Assembly (NCBI GenBank): GCA_024231905.1 | Contig: JAAEQC010000059.1 | Coordinates: forward strand, 35,327 to 99,326 | Reading direction: 5' to 3' | DNA: 64,000 nucleotides | DNA from: a bacterium | GTDB taxonomy: Bacteria > Krumholzibacteriota > Krumholzibacteriia > LZORAL124-64-63 | Shown: one piece after another, positions 18,048 to 24,922 of the stretch | Position numbering within the stretch: position 1 is the first letter of the stretch | Layout: each line of letters opens with the position of its first letter | The notes under the pieces: generated by a model | Seen by the model: only the letters and a program-made list of their open reading frames with translations | The model's database searches: none | What the model was told of the DNA's origin: nothing | Program-made: the position numbers and the translations under genes

Positions 18048-18461
18048 TCAGTCCCGGACGGCGGTCACGTCCTCCAGGGCGGCCGTGTATCGATGGTCGG
18101 ATTGAAGGATGTGTTCGATGAGCCAGTGCCAGAGCATCTCGGCTACGCGGCTGTGATCGAAGTCCGTGTCGGATCTGAAGGCATTCATTTGCGCGGCGAT
18201 GCGCCCTTTCATGGCGTCATGCTCCCGCCGATGATTCTCCAGATCCTCGTACCCTGCCTGTTCCAGCATCCGTTCCTCGGACCAGAAATGGTAGCGCGAG
18301 TAGATCTCCATCTCGTCCAGGATATCGTGGACGATACGGTCATGACAGTCGGCATCGTCCACCTGGTGGAGGCGCTCGATGAATTCCAGCCATTTCCGGT
18401 GCTGACGGTCGAGTTCCTCGTTGCCGACGCTGAATTCTTCCTTCCATTCGATGAGCGGCAT
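18048..18461 (-). CDS. Bacteriohaemerythrin
   Basis: 137 residues, typical haemerythrin length. The di-iron ligand pattern is complete: His in DRQHRKWLEF, His and Glu in YHFWSEERM, His in LENHRREHD, and the C-terminal HILQSDHRY with the last His and Asp. Such proteins bind O2 reversibly at a non-haem di-iron centre. The start at 18461 has AAAGGA 7 nt upstream. It diverges from the cheY-led + strand chemotaxis cluster across 235 nt, so it may serve oxygen buffering or sensing connected with taxis; that link is only positional. Confidence 0.95.
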   Translation of the reverse strand: MPLIEWKEEFSVGNEELDRQHRKWLEFIERLHQVDDADCHDRIVHDILDEMEIYSRYHFWSEERMLEQAGYEDLENHRREHDAMKGRIAAQMNAFRSDTDFDHSRVAEMLWHWLIEHILQSDHRYTAALEDVTAVRD

Positions 18462-18696
18462 GATGGGGTCCTTTCGGCCGGCTGTGGGTAACGCGACGGT
18501 GATATCCTACAGTCCCACCGGGAATCGTCCGCCGCCGAGCAGACTGAAGAGAAAATACGGGATACCCTGATTGCGAAGTAGATCATATGAGCCTATAAAA
18601 AGTACGGAAACCGCGAAAGAGTCCTTAATTCCCGGCGCTAAGCGTCGATGAATGGGGTGTAGTCGGTACATTCCTCGGTAACAGGAGGCATTGGGG
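18462..18696. promoter_or_regulatory. Divergent promoter region of haemerythrin and cheY cluster
   Basis: 235 nt without a gene, AT-richer at 18560-18640. A flagellar-type sigma-28-like element is possible on the + strand: TTAATTCC at 18625-18632, an 11-nt spacer, then GTCGATGA at 18644-18651 (6 of 8 matches to GCCGATAA). It is about 45 nt before the cheY start. The match is moderate. AGGAGG at 18683-18688 is the ribosome binding site. Confidence 0.35.
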
Positions 18697-19062
18697 ATGA
18701 AGATCCTCGTCGTCGACGACTCCCGGGCCATGCGGCGCATTGTCCAGCGGACGATCCGCCAGGCCGGACACAAGGGTCACGACATCATCGAAGCAGAGAA
18801 TGGGCGCGAAGCCCTGGACCTGGTGGGTACGGAGAATCCCGAACTTATCCTGTCCGACTGGCATATGCCCGAGATGGACGGTTTGGAGTTCCTGACCGCG
18901 CTCAAGGAGCAGGGTTCGGAGATCCCGTTCGGCTTCGTCACGTCCGAAAGCACGAAGGAAATGCGCGATATCGCGGCCCAGGCCGGCGCCAATTTCCTGT
19001 TGGCCAAGCCGTTCACGCCGGAAGACATGAAGCAGATTCTGGACCACTTCGTGACCAGTTGA
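18697..19062 (+). CDS. CheY-like single-domain response regulator
   Basis: 121 residues. ATG 18697 is used because AGGAGG lies 8 nt upstream; a TTG at 18691 is too close. A stand-alone receiver: acidic pair Asp7-Asp8, phosphoacceptor Asp54 (LILSDWHMPEMDG), switch Thr/Ser in FGFVTSES, and the conserved Lys in LLAKPFTPE. It should be phosphorylated by the CheA encoded at 24.9-27.3 kb, and it is one of two CheY-like proteins in the island. It heads a three-gene + strand cluster with two CheC/CheX-like proteins. Confidence 0.92.
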   Translation: MKILVVDDSRAMRRIVQRTIRQAGHKGHDIIEAENGREALDLVGTENPELILSDWHMPEMDGLEFLTALKEQGSEIPFGFVTSESTKEMRDIAAQAGANFLLAKPFTPEDMKQILDHFVTS

Positions 19063-19120
19063 GCAAGGCGCCCCGCACCCGCCGGCCACGCCGCGGGTCC
19101 GACGGAGGGAGTTGGATTCC

Positions 19121-19642
19121 ATGTCCGAGACCGCACCGACCACGACGAGCATTACGAGCGCGTCCGCGCCGCCCATTTCGTACCTGGAAGCGGCGGTAAA
19201 GGCCCTCGTGGAGTGCTGTAGTGTCCAGATGAGCCTCTCACTCGAGTCCGATTGGCAGCCGTACGGAGCGGGCGCTATCGACCATATGCACGGTGCGGCC
19301 ATCGATCTCGGCACGGCCGGCGGCGCGTGGCGCATGTACGTCTTCTGTCCCGACGGCACGGCTGCCAGTCTAGCGCGGATCATGTTCGACCTGCCGCCCG
19401 ACGAGGATCCCGAGGCCGAGGACATGGAAGACTGCCTTTGTGAGGTGGTCAACATCTCCGCCGGCTACCTGAAGTCGCTGAACGACGAACTCGCTTCTTT
19501 CGAACTACGACTGCCCGGCTTCCTCGTGCCGGAAGAGCGCCCGAACGACTTGGGCCTCCACACCGAGGAGCGCGCACGCCGTCTTTGCAGCGGCGAAGAC
19601 ATCGAATTGCTTACCACCTTTGTCTGGCATGAGGAGTCCTGA
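19121..19642 (+). CDS. CheC/CheX-like putative CheY-P phosphatase
   Basis: 173 residues from ATG 19121 (GGAGGGA about 10 nt upstream). The sequence is poorly conserved, but residues 104-111 read D-CLC-E-VV-N and a Pro follows at 132. This almost fits the D/S-X3-E-X2-N-X21-P signature of the CheC/CheX/FliY phosphatases, where Glu and Asn act on CheY-P. The N-terminal 20 residues are Thr/Ser-rich and look disordered. It sits between cheY and another possible family member. The assignment rests on this signature and the context; a scaffold role is also possible. Confidence 0.6.
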   Translation: MSETAPTTTSITSASAPPISYLEAAVKALVECCSVQMSLSLESDWQPYGAGAIDHMHGAAIDLGTAGGAWRMYVFCPDGTAASLARIMFDLPPDEDPEAEDMEDCLCEVVNISAGYLKSLNDELASFELRLPGFLVPEERPNDLGLHTEERARRLCSGEDIELLTTFVWHEES

Positions 19643-19643
19643 C

Positions 19644-20126
19644 ATGAGCATCACCCTCCCCGACGCGATCAACGTGACCCAACTGCTGGAGATGCTCGTG
19701 GGCAAGCCCTCGGGCCTCGTGCGCGGCGGTGGCGAACTGGACGTGACCCAGGCTCCGGCTGGAACCTACGTCTCCTTCCTCGTCGACAGCGAGGGGAACA
19801 AGGTCGGCGCCATCGTGGCCGATCTCACCGCGGCGCTGCATCTTGGCGGTTCCATGATCATGCTCCCGGAGGGCGCCCTCAAGGAGGAGCAGGCCAGGGG
19901 GCAGGCTCCCGAGTCCGTCGTCGATGCCATCGGCGAGATCTTCAACAACCTGCGGGCGCTCGTGAACCGGAACGACCGGAATCCCCACGTGACCCCGTCG
20001 GACCCAGTGCTGCTGGCCGATACGGCCCCCGGCGACGTCGCGCGACTCGGTGAGGCGGCCAAGTCGCTGACACTCGGCGGCGCCACGCCGTTCGGCCAGG
20101 GCAACGTGGTGCTACTGTCTCTCTGA
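19644..20126 (+). CDS. Possible divergent CheC-like chemotaxis protein
   Basis: 160 residues, ATG 19644 with GAGGAG 7 nt upstream and only 1 nt after the previous stop. No family could be named with confidence. Residues 94-101 read D-AIG-E-IF-N, the same D-X3-E-X2-N pattern as CheC/CheX active sites, in the helix SVVDAIGEIFNNLRALV. The surrounding alternation of beta-rich stretches (TYVSFLVDSEGNKVGAIVADL) with helices also suits that fold. The gene ends at a hairpin terminator shared with cheB. Likely role: modulation of CheY-P; this is an inference. Confidence 0.45.
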   Translation: MSITLPDAINVTQLLEMLVGKPSGLVRGGGELDVTQAPAGTYVSFLVDSEGNKVGAIVADLTAALHLGGSMIMLPEGALKEEQARGQAPESVVDAIGEIFNNLRALVNRNDRNPHVTPSDPVLLADTAPGDVARLGEAAKSLTLGGATPFGQGNVVLLSL

Positions 20127-20148
20127 TCGGAATTCCCGAACAGGAAGC

Positions 20149-20187
20149 GCGAGAGGCGCTCAACCGGAAGGGTTGAGCGCCTTTCTC
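20149..20187. terminator. Bidirectional hairpin terminator between cheC-like gene and cheB
   Basis: Arms 20155-20165 and 20171-20181 (GGCGCTCAACC/GGTTGAGCGCC) are a perfect 11-bp stem with a 5-nt loop, followed on the + strand by TTTCTCG. It overlaps the cheB stop codon at 20160-20162, so it can end both converging transcripts. Confidence 0.75.
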
Positions 20188-21221
20188 GTGCGATTCACCG
20201 CGCGCATGAGGTGGGATCCGATGGCGTCCAGGGGCACGATCTTCTCGGCGGCGCCTATTTCGGCGGCGGCCTTGGGCATGCCGTAGACCACGCAGGTCTC
20301 CTCGTCCTGGGCGAACGTGGGCGAGCCGGTCTGCCGCATGCGCAGCAGGCCTTCAGCGCCGTCCTTGCCCATGCCCGTCAGCAGGGCGCCAATGGCGCGG
20401 GAGCCGGCGATTCGGGCCACCGAGTCGAACAGCACGTCGACCGAGGGCCGATGGTGGTTGTAAGGCGGATCTTCGCTGAGGACGACCCGGTAGCCGCCGG
20501 CGGCGGACTTGATGCGGAGTTGAAAGTCGCCGGGCGCCACGAGGGCCAATCCCTGTTCCAGCCGGTCACCGTCGACGGCCTCACGCACCTGCATGGGCAT
20601 GGTCTGATCCAGGCGGCCGGCGAAGTGGCGCGTGAAGCCGGGTGGCATATGCTGGACGATGATGATGGGCGGCGCATCTTCGGGCAGGGTCGCCAGGACG
20701 CACTCCAGGGCGGTGGTGCCGCCGGTGGAAGCACCCAGGGCCAGGATGCGGTCGGTGGTGTGGCCGAGCTTCTCCGCTCGTGCATCAGTGGTCGGTTGCG
20801 GGCGGACCTTGACCGCGGGACGTTTGGCCACCCGGACGCCGGCGGCGGTCTTGACCCGGGCCGTCAGCCGGTCGAGTCTCTCCTTGAGATCCTCGCCCGC
20901 CCGCGGCTTGGCGAAGATGTCCACGGCGCCGAGTTCGAGGGCGCGCAGGGCCTGTTCGCTACCCTCGGAGGATGCGGAGGAGACCACGACCACCGGGAGA
21001 GGGTACTGGGCCATGAGTTTGCCCAGGAAGGTCAGGCCGTCCATGCGTGGCATGTTGATGTCCAGGGTCAGGACCTGGGGGCGCAGCGAGGCTATCAGTT
21101 CGCGGGCCTGGTAGGGGTCCTCGGCGGTGCCCACGACCTCCAGTTCCGGGTCAGCGTTGAAGGCACGGCTGAAGATCTTGCGGACGACCGCTGAGTCGTC
21201 GATGACGAGAACCTTGATCAT
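20160..21221 (-). CDS. cheB: Chemotaxis response regulator protein-glutamate methylesterase CheB
   Basis: 353 residues. It removes methyl groups (and deamidates) from chemoreceptor glutamates when phosphorylated by CheA. Receiver domain at 1-120 with Asp8/Asp9 and phosphoacceptor Asp54 (TLDINMPRMDG), then a linker, then the esterase domain with the triad motifs LGASTGGT (Ser), VQHMPPGFT (His) and LTGMGKDGAEG (Asp). The ATG at 21221 is 1 nt from the stop of cheX upstream, so translation is coupled. It is the last gene of the - strand chemotaxis operon. Confidence 0.97.
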   Translation of the reverse strand: MIKVLVIDDSAVVRKIFSRAFNADPELEVVGTAEDPYQARELIASLRPQVLTLDINMPRMDGLTFLGKLMAQYPLPVVVVSSASSEGSEQALRALELGAVDIFAKPRAGEDLKERLDRLTARVKTAAGVRVAKRPAVKVRPQPTTDARAEKLGHTTDRILALGASTGGTTALECVLATLPEDAPPIIIVQHMPPGFTRHFAGRLDQTMPMQVREAVDGDRLEQGLALVAPGDFQLRIKSAAGGYRVVLSEDPPYNHHRPSVDVLFDSVARIAGSRAIGALLTGMGKDGAEGLLRMRQTGSPTFAQDEETCVVYGMPKAAAEIGAAEKIVPLDAIGSHLMRAVNRTRKALNPSG

Positions 21222-21222
21222 C

Positions 21223-21693
21223 TCAGGTGCCCTCGCTTTCGAACTCGATTCCGAACAGGACCGGTGTCTCGTCGAGCAGGAAACCGATCCGCGACGGTGA
21301 CGCCACGAAAGCCGCCCAGGCCTCGGCGCCGAGGTTCTGGATCGCCGGCGGCGTGAGGTCGAAGCGTAGGTCGCTGCCTCCGATCTCGCGCACGACACGG
21401 CCTCCGACCACGTTCAGGGTCTCCTTGAAGGCGTCCAGGACCTGCTCCTGGCTCTCGACCTCGTCCGTGTCGATGCCGAGAATATTGGCCGCCAGTTCCG
21501 GGCAGGCCTCCTCGGCGATGATCAGGTCCAGGGAACCGGTGGCGTCGCCACTGAATTCCATGGCGGCGCGCAGGATGGCGCTGTCGGGCGTCGTCAGTTC
21601 GTCCTTGTCCACCTGGTCGCCCAGCATGAAGGTGAGCTGTTCGACGATTTCCACGAATGTCGCGGTAACGATCTCGCTGACTTCAGACCGCAT
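21223..21693 (-). CDS. cheX: CheX-type CheY-P phosphatase
   Basis: 156 residues, the size of CheX. The full phosphatase signature D/S-X3-E-X2-N-X21-P is met exactly by Asp87, Glu91, Asn94 and Pro116 in the helix VLDAFKETLN and the strand after it. CheX dephosphorylates CheY-P to end the signal. Its first codons overlap the end of the upstream cheY by 11 nt, and its stop is 1 nt before cheB. Genetic position directly after cheY fits a cognate regulator-phosphatase pair. Confidence 0.85.
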   Translation of the reverse strand: MRSEVSEIVTATFVEIVEQLTFMLGDQVDKDELTTPDSAILRAAMEFSGDATGSLDLIIAEEACPELAANILGIDTDEVESQEQVLDAFKETLNVVGGRVVREIGGSDLRFDLTPPAIQNLGAEAWAAFVASPSRIGFLLDETPVLFGIEFESEGT

Positions 21694-22075
21694 GGCGATC
21701 GACCCCCAGGACTTGCTCGATGGTTTCCCGGATCTGTTCCGGCGTGAAGGGCTTGGGCAGGAAGGCCGAGACGCCGGCGTCCAGCAACGCCTGCACGCGC
21801 GGGTCGCTCTGGGTGGAGGAAACGACCACCACGGGCACCTGCTCCAGCAGGCCTTCGGCGCTCATGGTCTCGATCATCTCTTGGCCGTCCATCACCGGCA
21901 TGGTGATGTCGGCGAAGGCCAGGTCGACGCCGCCGCGGCGGATCACCTCGAGGCCTTCGGCGCCGTCGCCCGCCTCATAGACCTCAGCGACGGGCAGGCC
22001 CGTCAACTGCAGCGCCTTGCGCAGCACCGAGCGTACGACGCTGGAATCGTCAATGAGCAGTATTCTGAACGACAT
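21683..22075 (-). CDS. cheY: CheY-like response regulator
   Basis: 130 residues from ATG 22075; the longer frame upstream overlaps the HDOD gene. Receiver domain with Asp9/Asp10, phosphoacceptor Asp56 (LAFADITMPVMDG), switch Ser in VVVSSTQ and Lys in FLPKPFTPE. It overlaps the preceding HDOD gene by 26 nt and the following cheX gene by 11 nt. Probably the main output regulator of the - strand operon. Confidence 0.93.
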   Translation of the reverse strand: MSFRILLIDDSSVVRSVLRKALQLTGLPVAEVYEAGDGAEGLEVIRRGGVDLAFADITMPVMDGQEMIETMSAEGLLEQVPVVVVSSTQSDPRVQALLDAGVSAFLPKPFTPEQIRETIEQVLGVDRHAV

Positions 22076-22940
22076 CGTTCCGATCCTCCTGCTGGGTGCC
22101 AAACATGTCTTCCATCTCCTCGATGGCTGCCGCGACTTCGCTCAGGATCAACTCGGCGACACCGGGGGCCAGGTCCACGCGTCTGACCGCGTCGATGTCG
22201 AGACGATAGGACAGCCCGTCGGATCCGAGGCCCAGGCCGGCGTTCATGCACAGCATGTCGGCCACGTGCACGATGTCGATCAGGTTCATCGACTCATCCG
22301 CCCGGGCGGGCTGATGGTGGTTGCCGACCGCGGCCACGATCTCCGCCGGCAGTTGCCAGCGCTCGAGTACGAGGGCGGAGATCTCCGCGTGATCGATGCC
22401 GAAGAGCCGGCGCTCCGCGGTTTCGAAGGAGAGCTCCTCGCGGCGCACCAGGTCGTGGACCGGGGCGTCGTCCAGGTCTACGAAGGTCCCGAGGACGATC
22501 TTGCCCACGTCGTGGAGCAGCCCGGCGGTGTAGGCCTTGTCCGGTTCGCAGGCCAGGCTGCTGGCCTCGGCCACTTTCTCGGCGGCCAGGGCCACGCAGA
22601 TGGAGTGCCGCCAGAGGGCTGCCGGGCTCATGCCGTAGCCCACCTCGGCGTCGCGCACGATGGGTGCAGCCACCTGGCTGACCACCATCTGCAGGATGCG
22701 GTGAGTGCCTAGCACGGTGACCGCCTGGCGGATGGAATGGATCTCGCGCGAGCGGCCGAAGAACGCCGAATTGGCCATCTGCAGGACGTTGCCGGTCATG
22801 CCCGGCTCCATCTCGATCTCCCGGGCCAGGGCGACGAACTCCACTCCGGGGTCCTGCAGGAGGTTCTGGATGCGCGCCACCACCGCGGGCAGCTTGGGCA
22901 CATCGTTCACCAGTTCCAGGATCTCGTCTCGACGACTCAT
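22050..22940 (-). CDS. HDOD-domain signalling protein
   Basis: 296 residues. The HDOD fold fills most of the protein: VPKLPAVVARIQNLL at the start, ANSAFFG, IRQAVTVLGTHRILQMVV, then LLHDVGKIVLG and GIDHAEISALVLERWQLP. The last two blocks resemble HD-phosphohydrolase motifs, but HDOD proteins usually lack a full catalytic set. In other bacteria such proteins sit in chemotaxis or motility operons as signalling partners without a known reaction. The ATG at 22940 overlaps the cheD stop by 4 nt. Membership of the operon is certain; mechanism unknown. Confidence 0.88.
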   Translation of the reverse strand: MSRRDEILELVNDVPKLPAVVARIQNLLQDPGVEFVALAREIEMEPGMTGNVLQMANSAFFGRSREIHSIRQAVTVLGTHRILQMVVSQVAAPIVRDAEVGYGMSPAALWRHSICVALAAEKVAEASSLACEPDKAYTAGLLHDVGKIVLGTFVDLDDAPVHDLVRREELSFETAERRLFGIDHAEISALVLERWQLPAEIVAAVGNHHQPARADESMNLIDIVHVADMLCMNAGLGLGSDGLSYRLDIDAVRRVDLAPGVAELILSEVAAAIEEMEDMFGTQQEDRNDVVQNTAH

Positions 22941-23467
22941 AACTCGGACTCCTCGCCCCGCGACTTGATGTGGGTCCGGCCGGTGGCGACCTCGATGAAC
23001 AGGGACCGCGGCGCTTGTCCCCCCACCTGCTCGGACTCGATGAGAATGTCGTTTTTCCATAGCAGTTTCCGCAGGATCGTGTAGTTGCGTTGGCCGATCT
23101 TGAAGACCTTCTCGTTACCCAGGGGCGAGCCGGCGCCCGCGACCTTGGCCACGAGGTTCTGCTTGCGGGCCCCCTGGGAGAGCATTGTTCTCAGCAGGGT
23201 CGCGACCCCGGTGTCTACGAACATGCCCGGCTTGGCTTCGGCCTTGGCCGGACTGGTCTTGGACAGGGGCAGCATCATGTGCGCCATGCCGGCGATACCG
23301 GCCGTCGCGTCGTACAACGTGAGCCCCACGCAGGAGCCCAGAGAATACGTCACGATGACCGCTTCAGGATCGCGAGCGACCACGATTCCCGAGATATCCA
23401 CGATCAACAGTTTGCCCTTGGCGGGTCTCCTGATGGTCGGGGCGGGCCTGGTCAGGGTCGGGCTCAC
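22937..23467 (-). CDS. cheD: Chemoreceptor glutamine deamidase CheD
   Basis: 176 residues, GTG start at 23467 overlapping the cheR stop (GTGA). CheD deamidates receptor glutamines and, in several species, is regulated by CheC. The catalytic triad known from Thermotoga CheD (Thr21, Cys27, His44) is matched with a constant offset of 19: Thr40, Cys46 (YSLGSCVGLTLYD) and His63 (AGMAHMMLP). The later GAGSPLGNEKVFKIGQRN block is also typical. Interaction with the CheC-like proteins of the same island is plausible. Confidence 0.95.
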   Translation of the reverse strand: MSPTLTRPAPTIRRPAKGKLLIVDISGIVVARDPEAVIVTYSLGSCVGLTLYDATAGIAGMAHMMLPLSKTSPAKAEAKPGMFVDTGVATLLRTMLSQGARKQNLVAKVAGAGSPLGNEKVFKIGQRNYTILRKLLWKNDILIESEQVGGQAPRSLFIEVATGRTHIKSRGEESEL

Positions 23468-24333
23468 CTTTTCTCCCTTTTGTCGAGTCTGCGGTGGACC
23501 GAGGGCTGTACGTACTCGTATTCGTCACGGATGCCGATGAGCGTTTCCGCGTGGCCCGTGACGAGATAGCTGTCGGGAGCGAGGAGCCGGTGGAATTCGA
23601 GCGCCAGCTGGTGACGCGTGGGCCGATCGAAATAGATCATGACGTTGCGGCAGAGGATGAAGTCGAACTGCGCCTGCACCGGCAACGGCCGCTTGATCAG
23701 GTTCAGGCGGTGGAACTTGACGAGGTCGCGCAGTTCCTTGCCGACGGTGTAGCTGACCCCGCCGTCCTCCTTGGTGAAGTAACGGTGGCGCAGGGGCGTC
23801 GGCACCGTACGTAGCAGTTCAGCCCGGTAGTTGCCCTTGTCGGCGATGCCGAGCACGCGTGTGGAGATGTCCGTGGCCAGGATCTTCACGTCCACGCCCG
23901 CCATGTCGCATTGGCTCAGGAGGGTCATGGCCAGGCTGTAGGGTTCCTCGCCGGTGGAGCATGCGGCGGACCAGAAGCGCAGCTTGCGCCGGCCTGCGGC
24001 CACCCATTCGTCGACGATGCGTTTGATGAACTTGAAGTGGTCTTCCTCGCGGAAGAAGTGCGTGACGTTGGTCGAGATGGCATCGATGAGGTGGACCATC
24101 TCGCGTCCGCTCTTGTCCTTGTCGAGCTCGCGGAGGTAATCGACGTAGCAGTCCAGTCCCAGGGCCCGCAGGCGCTTGCGCACCCGTGACTGGACGAGAG
24201 CCTTCTTGTTGTCGTTCAGTACGATGCCTACGCGTTCGTACATGAGTCGCTGGTACTCCGCGAAGGTGCGGTCGTCGAGTTCCGTCATCCCCAGGGGGGG
24301 TGCGGCCGCCGTGGTCCGGTTCAAGGTCACCAA
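23464..24333 (-). CDS. cheR: Chemotaxis protein methyltransferase CheR
   Basis: 289 residues, GTG start at 24333 with AGGAGA about 10 nt upstream. The N-terminal helical domain (about 1-90) carries the conserved NVTHFFRE, followed by a SAM-binding Rossmann domain with RFWSAACSTGEEPYSLAM, LATDIS and FDFILCRNVMIYFD. It methylates receptor glutamates using S-adenosylmethionine, opposing CheB. It lies 26 nt after cheW and overlaps cheD by 4 nt. The two receptors here lack the usual C-terminal CheR-docking pentapeptide. Confidence 0.96.
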   Translation of the reverse strand: MVTLNRTTAAAPPLGMTELDDRTFAEYQRLMYERVGIVLNDNKKALVQSRVRKRLRALGLDCYVDYLRELDKDKSGREMVHLIDAISTNVTHFFREEDHFKFIKRIVDEWVAAGRRKLRFWSAACSTGEEPYSLAMTLLSQCDMAGVDVKILATDISTRVLGIADKGNYRAELLRTVPTPLRHRYFTKEDGGVSYTVGKELRDLVKFHRLNLIKRPLPVQAQFDFILCRNVMIYFDRPTRHQLALEFHRLLAPDSYLVTGHAETLIGIRDEYEYVQPSVHRRLDKREKR

Positions 24334-24359
24334 TCCGTTGTCTCCTGTAGGTCCGTTGC

Positions 24360-24860
24360 CTAGACGCTCGCGGCCGCCACGACCTCGATCTCCTCGGAGC
24401 CGAGGACCGCGTCGATATCCAGCAGCAGCACGAAGCCTTGTTCGTCCACCTTGCCTACGCCGATGACGAAATCGGCGGCCGTGTCCGAGCCGAGGTTCGG
24501 GGCCGGTTCGATCTGCTCGTCCACCAGGTTCAGGACCTCGGAGACCTCGTCCACGACGATGCCCATCACGAGGGTGCGGTCATCGCGCGAGAGCTGCACC
24601 ACGATGATGCACGTGCGTTCGGTGTCCGGGATGGATTCGAGACCGAACTTCAACCTGAGATCGACCACCGGGATCACCCGGCCGCGCAGGTTGATCACCC
24701 CGCGCACCCATTCCGGGGTCCGCGGTACGCGTGTGATCGGCATCATGCCGTTGATCTCCTGGACCTTCAGGATTTCCAGGCCGTATTCCTCTTCGCCGAT
24801 GCTGAAGGAGAGGAACTTGCCTGCATGAGCCGTCCTGGTCGCGGTGACTTCCGTCGTCAT
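24360..24860 (-). CDS. cheW: Chemotaxis adaptor CheW
   Basis: 166 residues from ATG 24860, 8 nt after GGGAGG; ATG 24866 and TTG 24881 are less well placed. A single CheW beta-barrel domain: FLSFSIGEEEYGLEILKVQEI, TRVPRTPEWVRGVINLRG-RVIPVVDLR, and VVDEVSEVLNL. It bridges chemoreceptors and CheA in the signalling array. It is the second gene of the operon, 62 nt downstream of cheA. Confidence 0.95.
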   Translation of the reverse strand: MTTEVTATRTAHAGKFLSFSIGEEEYGLEILKVQEINGMMPITRVPRTPEWVRGVINLRGRVIPVVDLRLKFGLESIPDTERTCIIVVQLSRDDRTLVMGIVVDEVSEVLNLVDEQIEPAPNLGSDTAADFVIGVGKVDEQGFVLLLDIDAVLGSEEIEVVAAASV

Positions 24861-24922
24861 GTCCATTGCCTCCCTTGGCAAGTGTCGCGGGGGCGCGCCG
24901 GCGCCTTCCGCGGTGATGCGGA

